A DNA stretch of 20,995 nucleotides from CAYRFQ01 sp964423615 (GTDB lineage: Bacteria > Planctomycetota > Planctomycetia > Gemmatales > Gemmataceae): NCBI GenBank assembly GCA_964423615.1, contig CAYRFQ010000118.1, forward strand, positions 1-20,995, given 5' to 3'. Each line of letters starts with the position of its first letter. Position 1 is the stretch's first letter. This document shows, piece by piece, positions 1-7,899 of this stretch. The position numbers were made by a program, and so were the translations under genes. The notes under the pieces are model-generated. The model made no database searches, had not been told where the DNA came from, and was given only the letters and a program-made list of their open reading frames with translations.

Positions 1-127
1 AGGCCAACTACCGCCATTGCCAGCGAAAATCACTTCAGATCAGTAAAGTGTTACAGGGTTGGAACGGCTTTCCGATATTCGCAGTTCCGATCCCTTGAAC
101 TAGCTGTGTTTCTTTGCATGCCAAGAG

Positions 128-1005
128 ACTGTCCCATAAGGGGTTCAAGCCGCCATGCGATAGTGAAACTCTGCCTCCCCCGCTTTGGGTTGGAGCCGGT
201 TGAGCATCATCTGGATCATGCTGATTTTGATGAACGCTTCGGACGAGCAGGTGGTCTTCTCCCGGTCCACGGTCAAACGGCGACACGTGCCCAGCCAAGC
301 GAATGTCCGCTCGACCGTCCACCGAATGGGCAGTTGCACCCAACCCGTTTCTCCCTCACGGCGGCGGATAACGACGACGTCGTAGTCGGCGTGCTCACAG
401 GCCCATTCGTACAGGGCATAATTGTGGTACTTGGTGTCGGCGAACATTCTCTTGACCTTGCTCATCGGTTGGCCCTTGAGTCGAGCGAACAATTGCAGGG
501 CCGCTCGGGCATCATCGACGTTGGCCCCAGTGACGAGCACGGCCAGCAGCAAACCCATGCTATCAACAACGATATGGCGTTTTCGTCCATCGACATTCTT
601 GGCATTATCCCTCCCCCGATGCTCGCCCCCGGAGGTGGTGTCGATGGACTGCCTATCGACACTGGCAGTGATTCGTGGATGACCCGGTTTCTGCTGGGTC
701 CGAACTTTCGTGCGAAGCAGGTCGTGGACAGTCTCCAACGTGCCGTTGTGACGCCACTCGTCGAAGTAGCGCCACACGGTACTCTTGGGTGGGAAGTCTT
801 TGGGCAGATAACGCCACTGACAACCCGTCTTGGAAATATAAAAGATGGCATTGACGACATCACGCAGATTGGTCGTGCGTGGCCGTCCGCCGAGATAGAC
901 CGGCAAATGTGGCTCGATCAAACCCCATAGCTCATCGGTCACGTCACTAGGGTAGGTTTGTGTTCGCATACCTCATTCTACGCAGCTGAACCCTTATGGG
1001 ACAGT
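128..1005 (-). mobile_element. IS5-family insertion sequence with terminal inverted repeats
   Basis: A single transposase gene is bounded by near-perfect inverted repeats. The left end reads ACTGTCCCATAAGGGGTTCA from 128. The right end, read inward from 1005 on the opposite strand, gives ACTGTCCCATAAGGG followed by TTCA, so the first 15 bases are identical and one extra G follows on the left. The exact outer edge is uncertain, because the bases outside (GAG left, ATC right) also partly match. I could not define a target-site duplication; AAGAG occurs outside both ends (123-127 and 1010-1014) but is long for this family. The transposase frame is intact, so the element may be active. Confidence 0.85.
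145..969 (-). CDS. IS5-family DDE transposase
   Basis: This 274-residue protein should catalyse cut-and-paste movement of the surrounding element. It has the N-terminal DUF4096-like opening (YPSDVTDELW, residues 6-15). The RNase-H-fold DDE catalytic residues are probably D105 (in SVDRQSID), D178 (in MFADTKYHN) and E220 (in WTVERTFAWLGTCRRL). That arrangement is typical of the IS427/IS1031-type branch of IS5. The whole protein is in one frame, whereas many relatives split it into two overlapping frames joined by frameshifting. It starts at ATG 969 with GAGGT almost touching the start, a poor spacing that suggests weak expression. The stop lies inside the left terminal repeat. Family assignment is firm; the exact subgroup is not. 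Confidence 0.93.
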   Translation of the reverse strand: MRTQTYPSDVTDELWGLIEPHLPVYLGGRPRTTNLRDVVNAIFYISKTGCQWRYLPKDFPPKSTVWRYFDEWRHNGTLETVHDLLRTKVRTQQKPGHPRITASVDRQSIDTTSGGEHRGRDNAKNVDGRKRHIVVDSMGLLLAVLVTGANVDDARAALQLFARLKGQPMSKVKRMFADTKYHNYALYEWACEHADYDVVVIRRREGETGWVQLPIRWTVERTFAWLGTCRRLTVDREKTTCSSEAFIKISMIQMMLNRLQPKAGEAEFHYRMAA

Positions 1006-1187
1006 ATCTAAGAGCTACTGAGTACCAACTCGGGAACCGGAACCTTATAACTATCAACTTCACGAGAAGCAGTTTAACGATTGTTGACTGTTGGCACAGT
1101 GAAGAGTTGTCGGAGCCGTGATCCAAAGCCACGAGCGTCTATCTCGAAAGATAAGTGCCGTGTCGAGTTCCCGGCTAAGTGGTCCCA

Positions 1188-1367
1188 TTGCGGTTGCGAT
1201 GAGCGGATCGAACCCATCGACCCGTCACATGACTTACGGGTCGTTGGGTGTCTTCGTGACTAGGTTCTCCAAAATTCTCAACAATTTGGGAACCGCTCTT
1301 GAGCAGGCCAAAATCGATACGCATCTAATTTGGGAAAAAATGCGACCACAATTTGGTTCGGCACAAG
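1188..1367 (+). repeat. Dispersed repeat R1
   Basis: First of four sites sharing a core that starts TTCTCCAAAATTCTCAACAA and ends near AATTTGGTTCGGCACA. R1 and R3 also share about 75 bp upstream, including a perfect hairpin with arms GACCCGT and ACGGGTC (1219-1225 and 1236-1242). The repeat ends 43 bp before the stop codon of the minus-strand BamE-like gene. The plus-strand reading frame of the 3' half, EQAKIDTHLIWEKMRPQFG, resembles the same frame in the other copies, so the repeat may derive from a coding sequence. Confidence 0.8.
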
Positions 1368-1410
1368 TGATGTTTGTTCTCCAGAGCACTATCACAAATC
1401 ACTCAAAATA

Positions 1411-1818
1411 TCACCTTGTGTGAGTGCAGTACACCACTTTCCGAGTCCAAGGAAAAACGAACTCTGTAAAACTCAAAGGTCTCGGTTCAAACGGCAATTC
1501 AAAGTAATTTTTCCAACGTACGACACCTTTGTAGTAATAGACTTTGATGACTCCATTTTTTCCCCACCATTGGTTTCCTTTTGTCCCGTGAATTAACAGA
1601 AAACCGACTAACGCTCCCGGAGCTTTGGGTTCGACTTCCCAACGAGGCGGTCCACCAAGAATTTCCTCCACTTCGTTCGGAGTCATGCCAATTTTTATTT
1701 TATTGTAAGATTCAACCGAAATAGATGGTTGATTCGTACTACAGTACCATCGTATACCTTCCTGATTAATGAACACAAGGAACGGCATCATAGCTAATAA
1801 TACAATTTTCATTTCCAT
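1411..1818 (-). CDS. Small exported BamE/SmpA-like protein, candidate RHS immunity partner
   Basis: A 135-residue protein. I chose ATG 1818 because AGGGG lies 5 nt upstream; an in-frame start at 1836 would overlap the preceding RHS gene and has no such site. Residues 1-20 are hydrophobic and look like a signal peptide or membrane anchor. Residues 37-57 (YNKIKIGMTPNEVEEILGG) match the GMTxxEVxxILGxP signature of the BamE/SmpA fold, used by small periplasmic proteins. The start is only 8 nt beyond the stop of the RHS fragment on the same strand, so the two are probably translated together. By analogy with RHS and CdiA systems, the gene after a tip often neutralises it. That role is inference; no tested immunity family is recognised. 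The sequence is AT-rich compared with the housekeeping genes to the right. Confidence 0.75.
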   Translation of the reverse strand: MEMKIVLLAMMPFLVFINQEGIRWYCSTNQPSISVESYNKIKIGMTPNEVEEILGGPPRWEVEPKAPGALVGFLLIHGTKGNQWWGKNGVIKVYYYKGVVRWKNYFELPFEPRPLSFTEFVFPWTRKVVYCTHTR

Positions 1819-1826
1819 AGTTGCCC

Positions 1827-2978
1827 CTATTGCCAAACGTGAGGTGGTTGAGGTGTTATCTTTGCCAATTTCGTTGTTAATGAGTTGTTTTGGAAATTTA
1901 GATTGATCACAATTTGCATTTGAAAATTCGCCTCAATCTTGTTCTCTTGGGATAGTTTTACCGTAACCCTAAACGCTCGATTCACCTCAAAGTTCTTGTG
2001 CTTATCTCTAACTGCCTGGACTAAAGCCCCCTTGTGCTCAGTAATGTCTGCATATCGAAAACTTGAACTACTTAGTTCACTCGCTCGAAAATTTTTCATG
2101 AACTCCTGAGGTTTACCTTGAAGTTTGCCATCCTTTCCTTGGTCAAGGATAAGATGCTGTGCGACTTTACCTTGATCCATATCTTTTTTCAGCTTGGTAT
2201 ACTGTGCCTTTGTTATTTCTTTTCCATTGGGATATTTCTTGCTTAGGGCGGAATAGGTATAGCCTGTTTTTAGCCCCCCAGATTTCGAGAGTAAGAACAC
2301 ATCTTGTTGAATATGGTACTTCTTTATGAGGTCTGGGTTTGGTGCCTGGACAGTGACAAGAAATCCGTATTGTCCCAACTTTTCTCGATAACCTACACGT
2401 GCGTATTTCCTTCCGGCGGGATTATTAATCTCATAAACGTCTTTTGCATCTTGAAGTACAATTCTGGGATTAGGCGGCACGGGCTTGAACTCGATACGAG
2501 GGGGAAGGGCGAGAACACCGGGTCCGCAAGGCTTTGCTTTACCGACTAAAGGCCCGTTTTTGCCTGGCCCTGGCTTTGCAATACCCTTACCAGGAACAAC
2601 ATCTTCTTGAGTAAAAAATAATCCAAGCGGAGATGTCCCCGTCGTGGGCTGGTGAATGAAGAACCCACTTGGATCCGTATTCATCACCGGCTGATTATTC
2701 ACATACCGATACAAGTTTGAATCCCCCGCTTCAAACCCAAGCAGGTCCTGACTGATCCACCTCCCAATCGCCGGATCGTAATACCTTGCCCGATTGTACC
2801 GGAGTTTAGCCTCGGCATCCCATTCTCGTCCAGTCCACTTGTATCGATCTCCGAACGAAGCATTACTCTCACTGGTGATGTTTCCAAACCCATCATAGAC
2901 AATGGTGTTTTGGACCAAACCACTGTTGTCGATCATGTGCCGAACCGACCCAACGTGGTCGGTCAGATACCAGGCCAC
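1827..2978 (-). CDS. RHS core fragment with unique C-terminal tip (RHS1)
   Basis: A 383-residue product if started at GTG 2978. The frame is open upstream to 3053 but has no ATG and no ribosome site, so this is probably the 3' piece of a longer gene. Residues 2-106 are the RHS-associated core: WYLTDHVGSVRHMID, then YKWTGREWD, YNRARYYDPAIGRW, NLYRYVNNQP and the boundary motif DPSGF. The usual RDP after GRWIS is changed to QDL. From residue 107 the tip is unrelated to RHS2 or RHS3: a Pro/Gly linker (about 115-160), then a basic Lys-rich domain of about 200 residues that I do not recognise. In intact RHS proteins this tip is the delivered toxin. All large N-terminal YD repeats are missing, so secretion from this locus alone is unlikely. 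Confidence 0.8.
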   Translation of the reverse strand: MAWYLTDHVGSVRHMIDNSGLVQNTIVYDGFGNITSESNASFGDRYKWTGREWDAEAKLRYNRARYYDPAIGRWISQDLLGFEAGDSNLYRYVNNQPVMNTDPSGFFIHQPTTGTSPLGLFFTQEDVVPGKGIAKPGPGKNGPLVGKAKPCGPGVLALPPRIEFKPVPPNPRIVLQDAKDVYEINNPAGRKYARVGYREKLGQYGFLVTVQAPNPDLIKKYHIQQDVFLLSKSGGLKTGYTYSALSKKYPNGKEITKAQYTKLKKDMDQGKVAQHLILDQGKDGKLQGKPQEFMKNFRASELSSSSFRYADITEHKGALVQAVRDKHKNFEVNRAFRVTVKLSQENKIEANFQMQIVINLNFQNNSLTTKLAKITPQPPHVWQ

Positions 2979-3212
2979 CGTGTGGCGTGGGATCAGGGGA
3001 GGTCGGAGAAGTCCAAGCTGCTCCCAAGACCAGAGAGCAGTTGGAACAGGAATTTAGTCAGGTGTGGGATACCAGAGAGCTAGCCAGGGACTTCATCGTG
3101 ATTGCTTACAGCAAGCCGTTGGGGCGGGTGAAGAGGAAGACGGATGGCGTGGTTGGCAACTTGACGGTGCAAGAGCAACTATGTTCTCCAAAATTCTCAA
3201 CAATTTGGGAAA
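2895..3212. repeat. 318-bp perfect direct duplicate, copy 1
   Basis: This stretch is identical, without gaps, to 7582-7899 (offset 4,687). It covers the 5' end of the RHS core, the RHS truncation junction near 2979, the small plus-strand reading frame beyond it and the first 30 bp of repeat R2. To the left, the two RHS cores fall to roughly 85% identity within about 60 bp. To the right, identity stops inside the R repeat. Confidence 0.9.
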
Positions 3213-3247
3213 CCGGGCTCGAGACGGCCAAAATTTCTGCACCTTGA
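2987..3247 (+). pseudogene. Remnant of small planctomycete protein, copy 1
   Basis: The plus-strand reading frame begins at GTG immediately outside the truncated RHS core and runs 86 codons into repeat R2. Residues about 27-57 (VWDTRELARDFIVIAYSK, then VKRKTDGVVGNLTVQ) resemble a short conserved planctomycete protein. I recall that family from memory as W-T-x-E-L...DF-V-I-x-F-x-A-P...RKSDGVxGTLxFxHSPRF. The following CSPKFSTIW, encoded by the R repeat, would fit its end. The frame also runs backward through RHS antisense, so the real start was probably lost. I treat it as a fossil joined to the RHS end. It is identical in both copies, so conservation gives no evidence of function. Confidence 0.35.
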
Positions 3248-3388
3248 ATTTGGCTACAAATGTGACCACAATTTGGTTCGGCACACGTAAAGTGACTTGC
3301 GGGTCTTTGGGAAAACCGCTTTGAACAGGCCGAAATTTGTACACCTATAATTCGGCTACAAATGCAATCAGAATTTGGCTCGGCACAA
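3183..3388 (+). repeat. Dispersed repeat R2, two tandem units
   Basis: Unit a (3183-3288) has the full TTCTCCAAAATTCTCAACAA opening and ends in AATTTGGTTCGGCACA. Unit b (3289-3388) starts with a diverged GTGACTTGCGGGTCTTTGGG, matching the R1/R3 upstream part, and ends AATTTGGCTCGGCACAAA. Unit b reaches within 2 bp of the stop codon of the minus-strand TIGR03067 gene. In the plus-strand frame unit b is open (for example LWENRFEQAEICTPI), while unit a carries two stops in the equivalent frame. Confidence 0.8.
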
Positions 3389-3389
3389 A

Positions 3390-3848
3390 TCAATCTCGAA
3401 CTTTAACATATACAACTAACGGAGCTGCATCTCCACGCTTTGTGGGGAAATGATTCGGCCGTTGACTCCAAGGAAAAGTTGCAGGAAACCGAATTGTCAA
3501 GCGGTTACCTTTCAGTTTGTAGATGCAATAAATCTTCGAACCTTTGCTCTCTGGAATCAGCTTGTTTTCTTCAGTTGTAAAAGTGATCCATTTTGGTTTT
3601 TTACTTGAATCAATCCGAAATGAAAATTTCCCTGCCACTTTGCCCGCCATGATGACCAAAGAGAGTTTTTTCTTGAAAGACCTGCGAACATCGTTAATTG
3701 GCTTAACTCCTTTTCCGTTTGTTTCGGAATACACAATTTTCCAAGTCCCTTGCAGTTTGTCATAATCTGTTGTTGGCTCATCGCCTGAAGCAACCGACAG
3801 AATTAAACAGAAATATATGGCTGAGACAATTATGAGATAGTGAGACAT
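3390..3848 (-). CDS. Exported TIGR03067-domain protein
   Basis: A 152-residue protein starting at ATG 3848, with AGGAG 8 nt upstream; a longer frame to 3899 has no comparable site. Residues 1-22 form a signal peptide (LIIVSAIYFCLILSVASGDE region). The mature part opens with DYDKLQGTWKIVYSETNGKG, the hallmark of TIGR03067, a planctomycete-specific domain of unknown function that probably folds as a small lipocalin-like beta barrel. The gene occupies the same position in the array as the genes following RHS tips, and its stop abuts repeat R2. However, no RHS core precedes it; the 1 kb upstream holds only uncertain reading frames. It may be the survivor of a fourth cassette. The gene is AT-rich. 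Function is unknown. Confidence 0.85.
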   Translation of the reverse strand: MSHYLIIVSAIYFCLILSVASGDEPTTDYDKLQGTWKIVYSETNGKGVKPINDVRRSFKKKLSLVIMAGKVAGKFSFRIDSSKKPKWITFTTEENKLIPESKGSKIYCIYKLKGNRLTIRFPATFPWSQRPNHFPTKRGDAAPLVVYVKVRD

Positions 3849-3908
3849 GTGTTTTCTCCTGAATCCAAAGTCGAAATAGTAACTCCGAGGCACTCGCAAA
3901 AGACTCTT

Positions 3909-4752
3909 TTACCGGTCTTGCGCCCTCTCACTGTGTAGAATGGAGGGCAGAATCATGACCAAACCATCACTATCCAATAATCTTTGCCTGCATGAAATCA
4001 TTACACCCACAACCTCCCCCAAGATTCCGCTCCTCAAGGCGAAAGCCTCTGGATCCCTACTCGATGTAGTTGGTGAACCTGCTCGAAGTGGCTGGGAAGG
4101 TTCAGCAGCAAACGCACCCCGAAGAAAATCCAAGGGGGACAGAGTTAAAACTCCGAGGCGGATAGTAAGAGCTTGAACAATGGACACCGGCTGGGGTCCA
4201 CCTCAGCACGTCCCCCTGTCTGCACTCCTGCTGAACCGATTCGACCAGCAATTGCAGGAGTATTGCTTCCCCCGAAGAGCAACCTTCCTAAGCTTGCGAG
4301 ACCTATCCTCCCGATACCGATCACTAGCCTATACCCACCAGCGACAAATGCCAAAGAGTCGTCGTAGTGAAGCCCATGTCCACCACGTGGGAAACTAGAA
4401 CGCTTATCCTTCTGTCGGGGCAGCACGATGCGCTCTTGGCGTTCTGGTGTCGTGGACTGATGGTAGTTATTGGGGCCTTCAGTATGTCGTTGAATTGTTA
4501 CGCCTTCCTTGCTTGTCGTCTTGAAGGATAGGCAAAGGCGAGACTGCTCTGCCGCAATGGGGTCCACCTCAGAGGTTGCTGGATTGTTCACCCTGAAGCA
4601 ACAGTTCCAAAGTTGTTTATTGTGAAACTCTTGTCATGATCCTTGGGAGCAAGGGTTGTTGGTAGGGCCTCCCTTGTTCTCTGCACTTCGGTTTTCTTTC
4701 AAAGCAACAAGATTATGATACAACACAAACGCCGAACGCTACGAAAGCCACC
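3909..4752. other. Unexplained stretch between TIGR03067 gene and R3
   Basis: I see no secure gene here. Two overlapping minus-strand frames (4591-4145, 148 codons; 4187-3909, 92 codons) are open but lack good ribosome sites and recognisable domains. The longer one contains a hydrophobic Gly-rich stretch (VIGIGRIGLASLGRLLFGG), which is reminiscent of the linker or pre-toxin segments that follow RHS cores, so it could be a decayed tip. The sequence GGGGTCCACCTCAG occurs twice (4192 and 4559). Confidence 0.3.
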
Positions 4753-4931
4753 TTGCAGTTGTGATGAGATGACTGACCCGACGACCCGTCACATGACTTA
4801 CGGGTCGTTGGGTGTCTTCCTCACTGTGTTCTCCAAAATTCTCAACAATTTGGGAAACCGGCCTTGAGCAGGCCAAAATCGATACACCGTTAATTTGGCT
4901 ACAAATGCCATTACAATTTAGTTCGGGACAC
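4753..4931 (+). repeat. Dispersed repeat R3
   Basis: It matches R1 over its whole length, including the GACCCGT/ACGGGTC hairpin (4783-4789 and 4800-4806) and the TTCTCCAAAATTCTCAACAA core from about 4830. It ends with AATTTAGTTCGGGACAC directly at the stop codon (4932-4934) of the leucine-rich-repeat gene on the minus strand. Confidence 0.8.
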
Positions 4932-6215
4932 TCAGTCTGTGATAATGCAGTTTGGAAGCTGTTTTCGGATGTTGGCAAACCCCGCCTCCGTCACACCTTT
5001 TTTTGGTAACGATAAGGTTCTCAGTCCCTTTAGGCGAAGTACATGGACTAATCCTCTGTCACTGACTCGAGTATTGGATAAGTGCAGGACTCTGAGATTT
5101 TGGAGCTTTGTCAAATGCAGCAATCCTTGGTCGCTCACTGTTGTGGATCTCAAGCCAACGCAGACAAGGTTCCTCATGTGGGAGATATACTTAACACCAA
5201 CATCAGTAACTTTTGTCTTGCCGAGCCAAAGCTCTTTAAGATTTTTTAGTCGGGTTAAATATTTGACTCCAGCATCTCCAACCTGTGTCCTCGTAAGGTC
5301 CAGATATGTGAGGTTTTTTAACTGGCAGATGTGCTCCAACGCGGCATCGTTTATTTGAGTTCCGAGCAGGCCAAGCTCTTCCAGTTTTGGTAGTCGAGTT
5401 ATCTTGTTAATCGCTGCATCACCAAATTTTGTATCGGAAAGGCCAAGCCATTTGAGGTTTTTCAACTGGCAGATGTGTTCTAACCCAGCAGTACTCACTT
5501 GAGTCGCTGTAAGGTCAAGCACTCTTAGCTGTTCCAGACCAGATAGATATTTCAACCCAGCGTCATTGATTCTCGTTTCAGGGAGGTAGAGTTTTCTGAG
5601 GGTTCTGAGTCGGGCTAACTGCTCTAAACCTTTGTTGGTCACCCGCGATTTTCGCAGGTCAAGTAAGGTTAGGTGTTGCAACGGAGCCAAATACTTCAAC
5701 CCCTTATCACTCACTTGCGTTCGAGACATCGAGAGGACTTTGAGATTTTTGAGTTGAGCCAAATGCTTCAACGCAAGGTCGCTTAGTCTCAAGCCACTGA
5801 CACCGACGAGTTGAAGGTTTTGTAATCGAGCTAAATGCTTTAACCCAACGTCACTCACTTGACTTCTCGATAGATCAAGCCAAACAAGATATTTCAAATG
5901 GACCAACTGTTTTACACTCATATCAGTCGTTTGTTGCCCATCTATCTGCAGTCCAAATGCAAATGGAAGATTTGGTAATCGGCTGAAATCAATAACTTTG
6001 TCGTTCTTTGCGATATAGAAAACTGGAAGTTTACGCGAAGGGTCGAGAAAATTGTTGTCATCACCAAATGCAAAACCAAGTTTCTCAAAAGCTTGCTTGG
6101 CGTGTTGAAGTTGGGTTCCATTCGCTTGTGGTAATTTCTCTGGTGTCCTCCCATGACCACTCCAAGATGTTGTCGACGCAATCGCACCAAACATCAGAGC
6201 AAGAAAACAACGCAT
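4932..6215 (-). CDS. Exported leucine-rich-repeat protein
   Basis: A 427-residue protein starting at ATG 6215, with GGAGAG 5 nt upstream. Residues 1-20 (MRCFLALMFGAIASTTSWSG) look like a Sec signal peptide. A short N-terminal region (about 30-95) is followed by roughly 13 leucine-rich repeats of 23-24 residues, filling about 100-420. Each has the bacterial form L-x-x-L-x-x-L-x-L-x-x-T-x-V-x-D-x-G-L, for example LKNLKVLSMSRTQVSDKGL. Such repeats usually form a curved protein-binding surface. It follows RHS2 on the same strand after a 184-bp gap, and repeat R3 abuts its stop. Position suggests a partner or immunity protein for the RHS2 tip, but planctomycetes carry many LRR proteins of unknown role, so this is inference. 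Confidence 0.85.
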   Translation of the reverse strand: MRCFLALMFGAIASTTSWSGHGRTPEKLPQANGTQLQHAKQAFEKLGFAFGDDNNFLDPSRKLPVFYIAKNDKVIDFSRLPNLPFAFGLQIDGQQTTDMSVKQLVHLKYLVWLDLSRSQVSDVGLKHLARLQNLQLVGVSGLRLSDLALKHLAQLKNLKVLSMSRTQVSDKGLKYLAPLQHLTLLDLRKSRVTNKGLEQLARLRTLRKLYLPETRINDAGLKYLSGLEQLRVLDLTATQVSTAGLEHICQLKNLKWLGLSDTKFGDAAINKITRLPKLEELGLLGTQINDAALEHICQLKNLTYLDLTRTQVGDAGVKYLTRLKNLKELWLGKTKVTDVGVKYISHMRNLVCVGLRSTTVSDQGLLHLTKLQNLRVLHLSNTRVSDRGLVHVLRLKGLRTLSLPKKGVTEAGFANIRKQLPNCIITD

Positions 6216-6399
6216 GGTCTCTCCAAGAATTAACTAACCCAAAAGTGACACAATCCCGCCACATTTAGTACGAGCGTGTCCGAAAACTGTTCTATCGACG
6301 AGAACTCAGAACCTTTGTCAACTGACCCCTTGGTGAATCATCGCTTGGGCTGTGTTGGGGCTCTGTCTTACATTTCTGGAACCGAGAACAGGAATGGCT

Positions 6400-7665
6400 T
6401 CAAAGCAAAAAGTCGCTTCGCCGTCCATGAGAACTCAGTATCGGAATGGCACCCTCCACGCTGACGAGCACTTTATTTCGACAACAACCACCAACGAGTC
6501 CACCATCCCTGCGAAAATCCAACTCGAGTAAGTCGGGTACAATTCTGGCTGAAACTAAGGATTTAAAGGGATCGAAAGCCCGACGCTGACCTGCCATTTT
6601 TTTTTGGAACTTCCAGGTCCCCCAACTGAATCTAAACCCTGCGGCGAAGTAGCCTTGGGCGGAAATCTTTGGGTTATTAAACCGCGGGAGAAGTGTAGCA
6701 CCAAGAGAGGCATTCATACCCCCCTCAATGAAGGCTTCTGCCTGAGGATTTAATGCAAAACTTCTTTTGGCGGCAAGAGCTACTTGGACTTTTCCATTTA
6801 TCCCACCGCTCACGTAGGCATGCCGTCCTTTGTCGAATTTGTATTTGATTGTTCCCGATATCCCTACAGAGACTTTGAGGGATACCTCAACTCCCCATGC
6901 TTGCAATGCTGGGATCGGAATAGGACCTTTAGCCTCAATTTTCCCATTCACGCTCATCGAAACACTGTTCCCGGCAACTTGTGCCTGAAACCCTACTTTG
7001 CCACCCCATTTGATTCTGTCGCCCCACAATTTGTACTGGGGAAAATCAAGTTGCCAGTTAATCGGGTTGGTTTTCAAAGTACCTTGACGCTTTTTGAGGG
7101 CATCAAAAAACCACTCATTCCAACTTCGTTGCCTTGTCGCAGGTGGGCTCAAATTGAGACGTGTCTGGTTCCCCACCCCTCCGAACCCACCACCGAACCC
7201 ACCACCGATTCCACTGCCACCTAACACAGGCAATCGACCAGGTTTGCCAATACCTGTCGATCCTGGTATCCCGTTACCACCTCCGATCCCGCCGGGAAGA
7301 GGAATTGGCATGACTGGACGACAAATCGGGAACATTGGCCGAAACTGCAACCCACTTGGATCGGTTTTCATCACCGGCTGATTATTGACATACCGATACA
7401 GATTCGAATCCCCCGCCTCGAACCCAAGCGGATCTCGACTGATCCACTTGCCAACTGCCGGATCATAAAATCTCGCCCGGTTGTATTGCAACTCCGCCTC
7501 GGCATCCCACTCCCGTCCAGTCCACTTATACCGATCTCCGAACGAAGCATTACTCTCACTGGTGATGTTCCCAAACCCATTATAGACAATGGTGTTTTGG
7601 ACCAAACCACTGTTGTCGATCATGTGCCGAACCGACCCAACGTGGTCGGTCAGATACCAGGCCAC
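6400..7665 (-). CDS. RHS core fragment with beta-rich C-terminal tip (RHS2)
   Basis: 421 residues from GTG 7665. As in RHS1 there is no ribosome site, and the truncation junction is identical in sequence to RHS1. Core residues 2-105 carry WYLTDHVGSVRHMID, YKWTGREWD, YNRARFYDPAVGKW, the intact RDPLGF and the boundary DPSGL. The tip opens with a Pro/Gly-rich linker (about 106-165, containing GGSGIGGGFGGGFGGVG). It is followed by about 230 residues of alternating polar/hydrophobic strands with many Gly and aromatic residues (GKVGFQAQVAGNSVSMSVNG, KYKFDKGRHAYVSGGINGKV). This suggests a beta-sheet or pore-like fold; I recognise no toxin family. The protein is open to its natural stop, unlike RHS3. 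Confidence 0.8.
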   Translation of the reverse strand: MAWYLTDHVGSVRHMIDNSGLVQNTIVYNGFGNITSESNASFGDRYKWTGREWDAEAELQYNRARFYDPAVGKWISRDPLGFEAGDSNLYRYVNNQPVMKTDPSGLQFRPMFPICRPVMPIPLPGGIGGGNGIPGSTGIGKPGRLPVLGGSGIGGGFGGGFGGVGNQTRLNLSPPATRQRSWNEWFFDALKKRQGTLKTNPINWQLDFPQYKLWGDRIKWGGKVGFQAQVAGNSVSMSVNGKIEAKGPIPIPALQAWGVEVSLKVSVGISGTIKYKFDKGRHAYVSGGINGKVQVALAAKRSFALNPQAEAFIEGGMNASLGATLLPRFNNPKISAQGYFAAGFRFSWGTWKFQKKMAGQRRAFDPFKSLVSARIVPDLLELDFRRDGGLVGGCCRNKVLVSVEGAIPILSSHGRRSDFLL

Positions 7666-7899
7666 CGTGTGGCGTGGGATCAGGGGAGGTCGGAGAAGTC
7701 CAAGCTGCTCCCAAGACCAGAGAGCAGTTGGAACAGGAATTTAGTCAGGTGTGGGATACCAGAGAGCTAGCCAGGGACTTCATCGTGATTGCTTACAGCA
7801 AGCCGTTGGGGCGGGTGAAGAGGAAGACGGATGGCGTGGTTGGCAACTTGACGGTGCAAGAGCAACTATGTTCTCCAAAATTCTCAACAATTTGGGAAA
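7582..7899. repeat. 318-bp perfect direct duplicate, copy 2
   Basis: Identical to 2895-3212. It includes the RHS2 5' end, its truncation junction and the start of repeat R4. See copy 1. Confidence 0.9.

Noticed and set aside
106..930. Long plus-strand frame of 274 codons opposite the transposase
   Set aside because: It is the antisense shadow of the transposase, which has full family motifs and terminal repeats; the plus-strand translation has no recognisable domain.
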